In this document: positions 8,386-17,170 of the stretch, piece after piece
How positions within the stretch are numbered: the first letter of the stretch is position 1
Layout of the letters: every line of letters starts with the position of its first letter
Translations under genes and position numbers: made by a program
The notes under the pieces: generated by a model
Told to the model about the DNA's origin: nothing
The model's database searches: none
What the model saw: the letters and a program-made list of their open reading frames with translations, nothing else
Source of the DNA: Chryseobacterium viscerum
Lineage (GTDB): Bacteria; Bacteroidota; Bacteroidia; Flavobacteriales; Weeksellaceae
DNA: 64,000 nucleotides
Direction: 5' to 3'
Assembly: GCF_002899945.2 (NCBI RefSeq)
Contig: NZ_PPEG02000010.1
Span: 1 to 64,000 of the forward strand

Positions 8386-8622
8386 ATGGAGGGAATCAAT
8401 CCGGAAATATTAAAAGAAATCTGTGTATTTAAAATGCCGTTCGGTAAGTATGAAGGGACGGTTTTGGTAGACCTTCCGATAAGTTATCTGGAGTGGTTCA
8501 ACAGAACCGGAATGCCCAAAGGAAAACTGGGAATGCAGCTTTCAACAGTTTATGAGATCAAACTCAATGGTTTGATGGATCTTTTGACTCCCATCAGAGC
8601 TTCAGTGAGAAATGGATTGTAA
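8386..8622 (+). CDS. DUF3820 family protein
   Basis: 78 residues. The sequence MPFGKYEGTVLVDLPISYLEWF, followed by a Gly-Met-Pro-Lys-Gly-Lys-Leu-Gly stretch, is diagnostic of DUF3820 (also called YqcI/YcgG-unrelated putative quorum-sensing-regulated small proteins). It is soluble. The same domain is found next to DEDDh exonucleases in some genomes, but the biochemical role is not known. It is the last gene of the plus-strand group 6551-8622, and the terminator at 8709-8751 follows. Confidence 0.85.
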   Translation: MEGINPEILKEICVFKMPFGKYEGTVLVDLPISYLEWFNRTGMPKGKLGMQLSTVYEIKLNGLMDLLTPIRASVRNGL

Positions 8623-8943
8623 TACTTAAAATATACCGATCTTAGTATAAAGTTTCGGCGGCATCGAAGATAGAACAGCATATATTTACTTGAATTTGAT
8701 ATAAAATAAAAATGATTGGCTTTACCTGTCTGTGGTAGAACCAATCATTTTTTAATGTTTTAAAAACCTTTAATCTATTGTTTTATTATAGATATTGATT
8801 TTTTTATAAGTTATAGTAGATTGATAATTAGATGGCCCCATGGATTGTTAGTATCCTTAACACCTAATTTATCAAACACCACTAGTTTAATTCTTAAATA
8901 AACAACACCTCCCACTATACAGGCCAACCTATCTTAAAATAAA
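8623..8943. other. intergenic stretch at the left edge of the accessory island
   Basis: Contains one arm of a 17-bp inverted repeat (8649-8665; partner at 12750-12766) and the terminator of the DUF3820 gene. I see no gene in it. Confidence 0.6.
8709..8751 (+). terminator. terminator after the DUF3820 gene
   Basis: AAAATGATTGG (8709-8719) pairs with CCAATCATTTT (8741-8751), followed by T residues. Confidence 0.75.
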
Positions 8944-9384
8944 TTAAAAAGATGGATTTTTTGAAAGAATTAACGAGTCTAAATCTTTGACCTTTTTATA
9001 TTTATTAATATGTTTCGTAGCAAAGTTATCCAGTTCTTTACTTTTATAAACATACAAGCAATTTCCAAATACAATTTTCCCAGCTTTTGCTTCAGAAATC
9101 TTACCGATTGATTCCATTGAGTCTTTTTTCATCTTATTTATTTTAGAGACCAAAAAAGCATCTATCTCATCATCAAATAAAGCTATTGCAACAGGGTCAT
9201 AGAGTGTCTTATCTATATCATATATTCTATTTACAAGGTCTTTATTCTCATAACCTTTCAATAGACATTTTTGTAAAGTTCTATCTTTAAAATTTTGTAC
9301 TGTTAACTCTTCTTTAAAACTACTTTTACTAACGGTACATGAAACTAGAAAACATCCTGTAATTATTATTGCTATTTTTTTCAT
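8944..9384 (-). CDS. small lipoprotein, unknown function
   Basis: 146 residues. The N-terminus MKKIAIIITGCFLVSCTVSK has a lipobox (LVSC), so the mature protein is probably anchored by the cysteine near residue 16. The rest is charged and helical, with a DLVNRIYDIDKTLYDPVAIALFDDEIDAF segment and a conserved-looking pair of cysteines (KCLLKG and GNCLYVY). I do not recognise the family. It lies 187 nt downstream of the lipoprotein/toxin-like operon, on the same strand, so it may belong to the same accessory unit. Confidence 0.65.
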   Translation of the reverse strand: MKKIAIIITGCFLVSCTVSKSSFKEELTVQNFKDRTLQKCLLKGYENKDLVNRIYDIDKTLYDPVAIALFDDEIDAFLVSKINKMKKDSMESIGKISEAKAGKIVFGNCLYVYKSKELDNFATKHINKYKKVKDLDSLILSKNPSF

Positions 9385-9571
9385 ATAATTTTAATTTATT
9401 CAAAAGGATAAACAGAATAGCATAATAAAGGTATTTAAAAACTTCCAGTTACTATCTTAAAAATATATCAAGAAATGACTTTTTTGTTTTTGGTAATTGA
9501 AATAATGTCTTCTGAGAAAGATATATTTACATTTTATTATTTCATAGAAATATTCATAACTCGAATTTATC

Positions 9572-10012
9572 TTATTTTTTAATTTCATCTATCGATGTTG
9601 CCTCACTTATAATTAAAGGAAAATTAGGATGTTGAATATAAATCTTACCTTTCCTGTCAGAAAAATTGAATTCTATTTCGGATATTCTTTGTTCGTAAGA
9701 ATTAGTTTCTTCATCGTATGTTAAAACTTTGTATTTGAGGTTACAATGATTAACATCTTTAAAATCACAAATTAAATTTTCAATTATTTTGAATCGAATA
9801 AATAACTCGTCTTTATTTGTATGTCTAATTTTTAAATCAATTAAATTATCTCGAATCTCATATTTAATGGGTACATACCATTTCTCTCCATCAATTGGAA
9901 GTGAATATGCAAAATATGTTAGATTATTCGGGCAATTATTTTCCGAAGCTTGACAAAATAATGATTGCCAAGCCAAGGATAGAAGCATAATTATAAATAT
10001 TTTTTTACACAT
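9572..10012 (-). CDS. secreted protein, unknown function
   Basis: 146 residues with a Sec signal peptide (MCKKIFIIMLLSLAWQSLFC, cleavage near residue 20-22). The mature part looks beta-rich and has two cysteine pairs' worth of residues (ENNCPNN; NLICDFKDVNHCNLKY). The start is 4 nt after the stop of the membrane gene at 10017-10439, so the two are coupled, and both follow the big lipoprotein gene. A role as an immunity or partner protein for that lipoprotein is an inference from position only. Confidence 0.65.
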   Translation of the reverse strand: MCKKIFIIMLLSLAWQSLFCQASENNCPNNLTYFAYSLPIDGEKWYVPIKYEIRDNLIDLKIRHTNKDELFIRFKIIENLICDFKDVNHCNLKYKVLTYDEETNSYEQRISEIEFNFSDRKGKIYIQHPNFPLIISEATSIDEIKK

Positions 10013-10016
10013 TAGT

Positions 10017-10439
10017 TTACATTATTCTAATCCATTTTTTAAATGAATACCAATTCAACAAACCTATTAAAGTTGTTATAAGAATAAATAAATAACTAAC
10101 ATTATTTTTATCAAAAAGATATATTGCTAGCAAATATATTGTTACTGTATAAAGTACTTGTAGCCAGATTTTATTACCAAATTTTGTAATTATTAGATAT
10201 AATATTAAATATAATGGTAAATACAATATAACTCCTAAAAATAAGAAATCATAAATGAAAATTAATTGGAATAAAAAATTGTAAGAATAGCTACTTTCGT
10301 GTAAGTTGTATAATTTATATAATTTAATATCATTTTCAGAATTAAATAAATACCCAAAAATCAATTGTAGTATATTTTTAGTCGCAATACTTAAATACAT
10401 AATAGCTATAAGCTTAGGAATATTATTCAATAATTTCAT
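10017..10439 (-). CDS. small integral membrane protein, unknown function
   Basis: 140 residues with four predicted membrane segments (about residues 8-28, 55-90 as a pair, and 95-130), plus a basic C-terminus KKWIRIM. It begins 11 nt after the stop of the 637-aa lipoprotein gene and ends 4 nt before the next start, which is an operon arrangement. Small multi-pass proteins directly behind secreted toxins are often immunity proteins. That is the best guess here, but no family is recognised. Confidence 0.65.
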   Translation of the reverse strand: MKLLNNIPKLIAIMYLSIATKNILQLIFGYLFNSENDIKLYKLYNLHESSYSYNFLFQLIFIYDFLFLGVILYLPLYLILYLIITKFGNKIWLQVLYTVTIYLLAIYLFDKNNVSYLFILITTLIGLLNWYSFKKWIRIM

Positions 10440-10450
10440 ACATTTTTATT

Positions 10451-12364
10451 TTAATTACAACCTAATGAACTTAAAGGAGCTTTGCCTTTTAAATAATCTT
10501 TAACTTTTGTATAATTTGGTCTATAAGTTTTTTCTGGGAGTTTATTAGCACTTCCTCCTCTAGCATTTATATATTTTGACAATTTATCCTGCATGCCTTT
10601 CCATAATTGGTCGGCTCCAAAGAATGCTGAATTTTCAATTATATAATTAGCAAGATTAGGACTATCAGTTGCTATTTTAGATACCCGATCAACACCTCTA
10701 GTATATATGTACATAGTATTGTCATTTGGGCTTATATAATAACCAAACAATCTATTTCCTGCAACAGGATGTATTCCATCATAAGCCATGCTCATTGGGG
10801 CTTTTATTGTCGAAAAAACCCATGCTTTTGGTCCAAAACCACTACAAATTACAGTTCCATCATCTATTGGAATTTCAATATGAATAAGTGTACCTAAAGG
10901 ATTTGATGAGTTCCATAAAGCTATATCATTAATTCCATAATAACCATCAACAATTGGTGTAAACTTTTCTGCAAATAAATTTAAATTAAGTCTGAAAAAA
11001 TTAAAAAATTCTTCAGGAGTATATTTTTGAGTGCTGTTAGGTTTATTAGGCATTGAATTAATTTGTATTGGAAATAAATCCATATTTATATTAGCACCTG
11101 CAGCATCATCTAAATCTGTAATCTGCCAATTACTCCACCAACTTGTTTGGTTTTTTATATTTTGTAATTTATCCTTTACAGATTGTGGAATATTATGTTG
11201 TGCTACAGTTTTCCAATTATCCAATTCCCCACAAGGAATATCTAATAATAAGTTAGAATTTTGGAGTAATGCATCATTTAAATCTTTTTGTCTCGAAAAT
11301 ATTTGCTCAGGATTTACAGTATCTGGATTCTGATCCAAAAAATTATATGCATAAGTTAGCATTGGCTGAAAGTCTCCCCAAGTAATAGCATTATTTTGTT
11401 TAAATTGTAAAGCCCATTTGATTAAATCTTGAGATAACTGACTACTATTAAAATCATAAAACTTTTTTAAGCCGTCATAAAACTCGGTATTGGCTGTATC
11501 ATAAATAACAGTTTTCAAATCTGCTGGAAGTCTTTTAACATAAAAAAAGAATGTACTAAGAGTTGGAATTGTCGGAGTATCTGTGTCACCTCCTAAGCCT
11601 GTAGTGGGTCCGATTTCGCCACCTCCTGGTGAACCATCATCTCCCAAGGCTGTGCTTGCTGTGCAGACTAATGCTACAACAGTAATATGTTGAGCTGCAT
11701 AACCTCCTTCACTTTTCCAGTTGCACTCTCCCCACTTAGTTTCATTACCTGAATGATGGTCTCCTGTATAACAAGAGAAGTACATATCTACACTTTTATA
11801 AGAACAAGATTCAGCCCCTCCCATACTTCTATTAGAAACTATCCCACCATATGTTCCTTTTGCAAGTTCAATAGCAGTGGCTTTTCCTGCCGTTTTCACT
11901 CCTTTTCCTGAAAGCAGATCTTGTTTTTCCTGCGGTGTAAAATTATACGTTACCAAAAGTTCTTTATAACTGCCATCTGGTAAGTAAGATAACACCAGAT
12001 TTTCTAAAGGAGCATTTTCAGGAGCATTCCCTCTAATCAGATTAAATGTGTAAGTATGAAAATTAGTCCCATATTCAATATACGTCACATTGTCCGTATC
12101 AATGGAGACCCCATTTGCATAATCAATTGCCTTGCCTGATGCATTAGTTTTGATGTTTGTTAAATTGTTTTGTGCTTTTTGTAATTCGGTTTTAAGAACT
12201 AATTTGTGTTTACTTTGTTCTAGACGAATTGTTTTAGATGTTGGTCTGAATTGACTACTGTTGCTGTGTGTCTCTTGTTCTGTCGACAGTTCATTCCTAC
12301 AAGAATATAACAAGACCATAATGGTTACTAAGGAAAGTAACCTCGAAATAAATTTGTTTTTCAT
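10451..12364 (-). CDS. large lipoprotein with toxin-like modular layout
   Basis: 637 residues. The signal peptide ends in the lipobox LYSC (Cys about 22), so it is a lipoprotein. Residues about 30-200 form an N-terminal region with an ANGVSIDTDNVTYIEY segment. A cysteine-rich patch (SCSYKSVDMYFSCYTGDHHSG and GECNW, about 185-220) and a Gly/Asp/Pro/Thr linker (about 235-265) follow. A long helical and mixed C-terminal region ends with HPVAGNRLFGYYI and YTRGVDRVSK, motifs I associate with C-terminal domains of flavobacterial polymorphic proteins. The pattern of conserved carrier, linker, variable end and small downstream genes fits a surface-exposed effector. No catalytic motif is certain, and function is not established. 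Confidence 0.7.
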   Translation of the reverse strand: MKNKFISRLLSLVTIMVLLYSCRNELSTEQETHSNSSQFRPTSKTIRLEQSKHKLVLKTELQKAQNNLTNIKTNASGKAIDYANGVSIDTDNVTYIEYGTNFHTYTFNLIRGNAPENAPLENLVLSYLPDGSYKELLVTYNFTPQEKQDLLSGKGVKTAGKATAIELAKGTYGGIVSNRSMGGAESCSYKSVDMYFSCYTGDHHSGNETKWGECNWKSEGGYAAQHITVVALVCTASTALGDDGSPGGGEIGPTTGLGGDTDTPTIPTLSTFFFYVKRLPADLKTVIYDTANTEFYDGLKKFYDFNSSQLSQDLIKWALQFKQNNAITWGDFQPMLTYAYNFLDQNPDTVNPEQIFSRQKDLNDALLQNSNLLLDIPCGELDNWKTVAQHNIPQSVKDKLQNIKNQTSWWSNWQITDLDDAAGANINMDLFPIQINSMPNKPNSTQKYTPEEFFNFFRLNLNLFAEKFTPIVDGYYGINDIALWNSSNPLGTLIHIEIPIDDGTVICSGFGPKAWVFSTIKAPMSMAYDGIHPVAGNRLFGYYISPNDNTMYIYTRGVDRVSKIATDSPNLANYIIENSAFFGADQLWKGMQDKLSKYINARGGSANKLPEKTYRPNYTKVKDYLKGKAPLSSLGCN

Positions 12365-12385
12365 TATTTGTATAAAATTTAAAAA

Positions 12386-12619
12386 TTATTTAGTTTTCAT
12401 CACGATAAAGATATAAAAACCATCAAATAAATTAATAAGGGAAACTATATTTTGTTTGATAATACAAATATAAATTGCTAAAGCGACTAAACCCGTCGTA
12501 TTATTTTTAGGGTTTAACTTTCCTTTGTTAAAATATTCTGTCAGTCGTTTGAATGTCAGTTTCAAACCTCGCAAGAGATAATAAGTACAACCGATATACA
12601 GAATAAGGAATGTAATCAC
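12386..12619 (-). CDS. small membrane protein, unknown function
   Basis: 77 residues starting at GTG. It has two hydrophobic stretches (ITFLILYIGCTYYLL at the N-terminus and a C-terminal pair around VALAIYICIIKQ and FYIFIVM) with a basic loop between. It precedes the large lipoprotein gene by 21 nt on the same strand. No family recognised; the short length and GTG start keep confidence moderate. Confidence 0.5.
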   Translation of the reverse strand: MITFLILYIGCTYYLLRGLKLTFKRLTEYFNKGKLNPKNNTTGLVALAIYICIIKQNIVSLINLFDGFYIFIVMKTK

Positions 12620-12783
12620 TTTAAAAATATGAGATACTTCATCCCAAGTGCTGTGTACTGCCTATATTCAATAGGCAGTATGTAATCTGTCTGAAACTAC
12701 AATATTATCATTCTGCAACATCAAAGGGATTTTCATCTGCTTTCATAAAGATGCCGCCGAAACTTTTTTTATTATAAGCCCTG

Positions 12784-14775
12784 TTAAGCTTTCAAAGCTT
12801 CAATTTCATCTCGTAGCTTAGCTGCTTTTATAAAGTCAAGGCTTTTAGCTGCAGCCTCCATTTCTTTCTGTTTCTGAGTAATCATTTTCTCAATATCCTC
12901 ACTGGCATAGGTCGCCTTTGTTTCCGCAACTTTTTGCATGATTTCCTTTTGGGTATATTTCTGATCAGGAAAGTCTTTGCTTCTTCCGACAAGGTTTTCA
13001 GAAATCTTTTTATTTAAAGCTGTCGGCTTAAGGCCGTGATCTTCATTGTATTTCATTTGCTTAGCACGGCGGTATTCGGTTTCATCCAGAGTAGCCTGCA
13101 TAGATTTGGTAATCTTGTCAGCATACATGATCGCTTTTCCGTTGATATTCCTTGCGGCACGTCCCACAGTTTGAATCATCGATCTTCTGCTTCTCAACAT
13201 TCCTTCTTTATCTGCATCCAGAATCGCAACCAATGATACTTCCGGTAAATCCAATCCTTCTCTTAATAGGTTTACTCCAATAAGAACATCAAAAAGTCCT
13301 AAACGAAGATCCTGCATAATCTGAATACGCTCCAGAGTTTCAACATCAGAATGAATATACCTCGTTCTGATTCCAAACTTGATAAAATATTTGGTAAGTT
13401 CTTCCGCCATTTTCTTCGTTAAAGTAGTTACCAGAACTCTTTCATCAGCATCAGATCTTTTGTGAATTTCTTCCATTAAATCATCAATCTGGTTGAGACT
13501 AGGTCTTACTTCAATAATTGGATCAAGAAGCCCTGTAGGACGGATAATCTGTTCTATATAAGATCCTCCCGTTCTTTCAAGCTCATAATCTGCCGGTGTT
13601 GCAGAAACATAGATGACCTGGTTTTGTATCGCTTCAAATTCTTCAAACTTCAAAGGCCTGTTGTCCATAGCTGCAGGAAGTCTGAATCCATATTCCACTA
13701 ATGCTTCTTTTCGGCTTCGGTCACCACCGTACATGGCGTGAACCTGCGGAATCGTTACGTGGCTTTCATCAATAACCATCAAAAAATCCTTTGGAAAATA
13801 ATCAATCAGGCAGAAAGGTCTTGTCCCCGGAAGTCGGCCATCCAGGTATCTGGAATAGTTCTCAATTCCTGAACAATAGCCCAATTCCTTGATCATTTCA
13901 AGATCCAGTTCAGTTCTTTCCTGAAGTCTTTTTGCTTCCAGGGGCTTTCCGATAGAGCTAAAGAAGTCGACCTGTTTTACCATATCATCCTGAATCTCTT
14001 TGATCGCCCCGTTTAAAGTATCCTTTGAGGTTACGAAAAGATTGGCAGGGTAAATTTGAATTTGTTCAAAATTAGCCTCTACATTCCCTGTAATAGGATC
14101 AAAACTTTGGATCTTTTCAATTTCATCCCCAAAAAATTGTATTCTGATGGCATTGTCAGCATACGCCGGGAAAACATCTATCACATCACCTTTTACACGG
14201 AATGTTCCCCTTTGGAATTCACTTAGCGTTCGGGCATATAATGCATTAACTAATGAGTGGAGAAGGGCGGTTCTCGTCACTTTTTCACCAATAGCTATGG
14301 AAATTAAGGACTTATGAAATTCAGTAGGATTTCCGATACCATAAATACACGAAACGGATGCTACAATTAAAACATCCCTTCTTCCTGAAAGAAGACTGGC
14401 AGTCGCAGAAAGACGTAATTTTTCGACTTCTTCATTGATGCTCAGATCTTTTTCAATATAAGTTCCAGTTGTAGCGATATAAGCCTCAGGCTGGTAGTAA
14501 TCATAGTAGCTGACAAAATATTCCACGGCACTTTCCGGGAAAAATTCTTTAAACTCCATAAACAGCTGTGCTGCCAGAGTTTTATTGTGTGCCAATACCA
14601 GAGTGGGACGTTGTACATTTTGCACAACATTCGCCACGGTAAAGGTTTTTCCAGATCCGGTTACCCCTAGAAGTGTCTGATATTTCTCACCGATCTCAAT
14701 TCCTTCGGTAAGTTTTTCAATGGCTTGAGGTTGGTCCCCTGTCGGTTTATATTCTGATTGAAGCTTAAAATTCAT
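12784..14775 (-). CDS. uvrB: excinuclease ABC subunit B
   Basis: 663 residues from the ATG at 14775; an in-frame ATG 21 nt earlier adds seven atypical residues, and MNFKLQSEYKPTGDQPQAIE is the normal UvrB start. It is the damage-verifying helicase-like subunit of nucleotide excision repair. Walker A is GVTGSGKT at residues 37-44. The beta-hairpin region VSYYDYYQPEAYI, the DEAD-like VIDESHVTIPQ, the YVSATPADYE motif and helicase motif VI (QTVGRAARN) follow. The C-terminal UVR domain (EKMITQKQKEMEAAAKSLDFIKAAKLRDEI), which binds UvrC, is present. Complete. Confidence 0.98.
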   Translation of the reverse strand: MNFKLQSEYKPTGDQPQAIEKLTEGIEIGEKYQTLLGVTGSGKTFTVANVVQNVQRPTLVLAHNKTLAAQLFMEFKEFFPESAVEYFVSYYDYYQPEAYIATTGTYIEKDLSINEEVEKLRLSATASLLSGRRDVLIVASVSCIYGIGNPTEFHKSLISIAIGEKVTRTALLHSLVNALYARTLSEFQRGTFRVKGDVIDVFPAYADNAIRIQFFGDEIEKIQSFDPITGNVEANFEQIQIYPANLFVTSKDTLNGAIKEIQDDMVKQVDFFSSIGKPLEAKRLQERTELDLEMIKELGYCSGIENYSRYLDGRLPGTRPFCLIDYFPKDFLMVIDESHVTIPQVHAMYGGDRSRKEALVEYGFRLPAAMDNRPLKFEEFEAIQNQVIYVSATPADYELERTGGSYIEQIIRPTGLLDPIIEVRPSLNQIDDLMEEIHKRSDADERVLVTTLTKKMAEELTKYFIKFGIRTRYIHSDVETLERIQIMQDLRLGLFDVLIGVNLLREGLDLPEVSLVAILDADKEGMLRSRRSMIQTVGRAARNINGKAIMYADKITKSMQATLDETEYRRAKQMKYNEDHGLKPTALNKKISENLVGRSKDFPDQKYTQKEIMQKVAETKATYASEDIEKMITQKQKEMEAAAKSLDFIKAAKLRDEIEALKA

Positions 14776-14892
14776 AGAAAAGAATGTATAGAACAAAAAT
14801 ACGAAAGAAATTTTTAGACAGGATAATCTTTTGAAGATGAATATTTTGATAATATAATTTTAACAGTCTAAACAAGAATAATTAAAAAAATA

Positions 14893-14919
14893 AAAAGCGC
14901 TAATTTTTTTAGCGCTTTT
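14893..14919 (-). terminator. terminator after the M56/BlaR-like gene
   Basis: 11-bp perfect stem AAAAGCGCTAA / TTAGCGCTTTT (14893-14903 with 14909-14919), followed on the minus strand by a T-rich tract. Confidence 0.8.
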
Positions 14920-14923
14920 ATTA

Positions 14924-16690
14924 TTATGGACGTGTAAAAGTCATGGTTGCGGGGACTTTTAGGACCGAAGCAATGGCCTTGCCGTCTTTCGTAGCGGGTA
15001 TCCAGACTGTGTTATTACTTATTGCAGTAACGGTCTTAAGAAGCTCCCGGTTCAGGATTTCATTGTCTCCCGAAGTCGTTACCTGAGTTGTTTTTCCTGT
15101 TTCGTCGATTTGAATGTAAGCCGTTGACGTTATAGAACCATTTTTAGATTCAAGATTACTGGTATCAATGCCCTTATTTATCTGCATCCTTAAGTTCTTA
15201 TCCCCATCAGCATATTGTGCCGGAAGCTCATTAGTATTCTGTTGAGTATTGATCGTTGTGTTTTTGCTTATGCTATTTTCTCTTGGAATTATAGTATCTG
15301 AAACAGCTTTTAACCCTGCTCTTTTGAAGCCCATGATGACAGAAGATTTTCCTTCTTCTCTGGTCTTCTCAAAATAAGAATGAGTCATTAAGGTCACCTG
15401 GTAAGGCTGAGGATTTTTTGCTGTTCTTGCATTTTGAGAAACTTTGCTGATAAAAACATTTGAAAAATCATTTTTTGTATAGTTTTTCAAAATATCGTTT
15501 TCTATTTTTTTTGAATCAATCCAGACTGCGTAACTTTTCTTGTTTAAAAATGATTTCAATTCATTCTCTGTAGGAATTCTCTTTTTCAGTTCAGGCATCG
15601 TAAAGAAAGTAATCTTCTGCTCATTTCTCTGATTTTCATTGAGTAAAGGGTAGAGCTCTTTCAATCTTTTTTTATCACTTTCTGAGACTTTTTTTGCGAA
15701 GTCAGCATATTTTCCATGGCTCAGAAGATCAGTATATTTAGCTAATATGTCTTTGAATTCCTGATAAGGATCCTGTCCATTGGCTGGAACACTGGCTTCT
15801 GTTGTTTTTTCAGAAATCTGAGCATTTGCAGGATTACCGGCATAAGTTCTCTCAGAGAATAAAGCAACTGCTGCAATCAGAACGGTGATTCCTGTGGCTT
15901 TTCTTAGAAGGCTGAATTTTGTTTTTTTCGTTTTCATCATAATAAATCTTTTTTTGGTATTATTAAAATTGAATGAATGGGTCAAAGGTGGGTTTTGATG
16001 ACTGAGAATTTCTTCGAGAATCAGACTCTGGTATTCTTTAATATTATAATTACTTTTCATAACGGCCTCATCCGCTAAAAACTCATGATTCGTGATCACT
16101 GCTTTTTTATATAGGAAAAGAACGGGATTGAACCAGGTGAAAATCTTTAGAATATCCAGAAACAATACATCTATACTATGCTTTTGTTCAATATGAGTTT
16201 TTTCGTGAAGGAAGATTCTTGGATCAATGGTGTCATTTTTCATATAGCTTTCGCCCATATAGATTGTATTCCAAAAACTGAAAGGGGAAAGTTTTTCTTT
16301 TGTTAATATGACATTGTGATGATGGTAAATATGTTTTTCTCCCTGTATTTTTCTGACAGTCATAAGGGCAAAAAGGCTTCTCAGCAGTAGAAAAAGAGTG
16401 ATGATGATGTAAATACCCCACAGAATATTCATCCAGTTAAAACTTTCCTGTGCCGGCTGCTCGATAAAAACCATTTGCTGGGCCGTTTCTTCAATAATCA
16501 GTTGAGGGTTATTCTTAGTTTCCGGTCTTTGTGTAGTGATCGTAACAAATGGGATCGCATAAGAAAGCAATAGCGAGCTTAATAAATACAGCCGGTTGAA
16601 TCTGTACATTTTTTCTTTTTCCAGAAACAAATAATAGACAGCTATGAAAATAGAAGAGCACAGAACTATTTTAAAAATAATGGCAGACAT
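14924..16690 (-). CDS. M56 family (BlaR1-like) membrane metallopeptidase with C-terminal TonB-like domain
   Basis: 588 residues. Four membrane segments frame the M56 peptidase (about residues 1-290). The zinc site is HEKTHIEQKHSID near residue 157, with the downstream HEFLADEAV. A further membrane helix (ATGITVLIAAVALF, about 265) leads to a periplasmic region. The last 90 residues (AYIQIDETGKTTQVTTSGDNE..., ending in PATMTFTRP) resemble the TonB C-terminal fold common in Bacteroidota M56 proteins, not a penicillin-binding sensor. It sits 2 nt behind the BlaI-type repressor gene, so the pair should be a signal-sensing protease and its repressor. No beta-lactamase gene is next to it, so the signal is unknown. 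Confidence 0.88.
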   Translation of the reverse strand: MSAIIFKIVLCSSIFIAVYYLFLEKEKMYRFNRLYLLSSLLLSYAIPFVTITTQRPETKNNPQLIIEETAQQMVFIEQPAQESFNWMNILWGIYIIITLFLLLRSLFALMTVRKIQGEKHIYHHHNVILTKEKLSPFSFWNTIYMGESYMKNDTIDPRIFLHEKTHIEQKHSIDVLFLDILKIFTWFNPVLFLYKKAVITNHEFLADEAVMKSNYNIKEYQSLILEEILSHQNPPLTHSFNFNNTKKRFIMMKTKKTKFSLLRKATGITVLIAAVALFSERTYAGNPANAQISEKTTEASVPANGQDPYQEFKDILAKYTDLLSHGKYADFAKKVSESDKKRLKELYPLLNENQRNEQKITFFTMPELKKRIPTENELKSFLNKKSYAVWIDSKKIENDILKNYTKNDFSNVFISKVSQNARTAKNPQPYQVTLMTHSYFEKTREEGKSSVIMGFKRAGLKAVSDTIIPRENSISKNTTINTQQNTNELPAQYADGDKNLRMQINKGIDTSNLESKNGSITSTAYIQIDETGKTTQVTTSGDNEILNRELLKTVTAISNNTVWIPATKDGKAIASVLKVPATMTFTRP

Positions 16691-16692
16691 AG

Positions 16693-17064
16693 CTATTCTT
16701 TTATCTGTTCATCTATAATATCACGAAGTTCTTTCAGTTGCTTTTGGCTGAGTTTTGCATTTGAAGTAAAAAATGATGCAAACTGCGTTACCGAGCTATT
16801 GAAAAAACGGTCAATCATGGAAGTCATCTCTTCCTTGAAATATTCCCCTTTTTCTACCTTTGGATAGTATTCACGGGAATTTCCATATAGTTTATAGCCT
16901 ACTAACTCCTTATTTTGCATTCTTTTAAGCAAGGTAGCAATAGTTGTAGGGGCAGGTTTGGGTTCCGGATAAGCATCCAGAATATCCTTCATGAAAATTG
17001 TTTTCTTTTCCCAAAGAATTTCCATGAGTCCTTTTTCGGAATCTGTTAATTTAATCTCTTTCAT
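16693..17064 (-). CDS. BlaI/MecI/CopY family transcriptional repressor
   Basis: 123 residues, normal for the family. A winged-helix domain occupies residues 1-75, with the signature SEKGLMEILWEKKTIFMKDI, then PTTIATLLKRMQNKELVGYK. A dimerising tail with the likely cleavage region follows (FNSSVTQFASFF). It is co-transcribed with the M56 protease, which should cleave it to relieve repression. TACA/TGTA dyads of the BlaI operator type cover its own -7 box and start codon (17064-17099), so autoregulation is likely. Targets beyond its own operon are unknown. Confidence 0.92.
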   Translation of the reverse strand: MKEIKLTDSEKGLMEILWEKKTIFMKDILDAYPEPKPAPTTIATLLKRMQNKELVGYKLYGNSREYYPKVEKGEYFKEEMTSMIDRFFNSSVTQFASFFTSNAKLSQKQLKELRDIIDEQIKE

Positions 17065-17099
17065 TCTACAAGATTGTAATTTGTTCTACAAATGTAGAA
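17064..17099 (-). promoter_or_regulatory. BlaI-type operators overlapping the -7 box
   Basis: Dyad TTCTACAAATGTAGAA at 17084-17099 contains the minus-strand -7 box TACATTTG (17089-17096). A second TACA-N4-TGTA dyad at 17067-17078 abuts the blaI-like start codon. TACA/TGTA half-sites are the established BlaI/MecI recognition pattern, so repressor binding would block the promoter. Confidence 0.7.
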
Positions 17100-17170
17100 T
17101 AAAAATTAATATAGACAAACTTTATGGCATTATTTTTCCATTCGATGTAGAATCACCTAATCATAATATT

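Larger units (their letters stand above)
8649..12766. repeat. 17-bp inverted repeat bracketing the lipoprotein cassette
   Basis: AAAGTTTCGGCGGCATC at 8649-8665 is the exact reverse complement of 12750-12766. The pair encloses the five accessory genes between the DUF3820 gene and uvrB. No recombinase or transposase is inside. The ends could be insertion scars or copies of a dispersed element. Confidence 0.5.
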
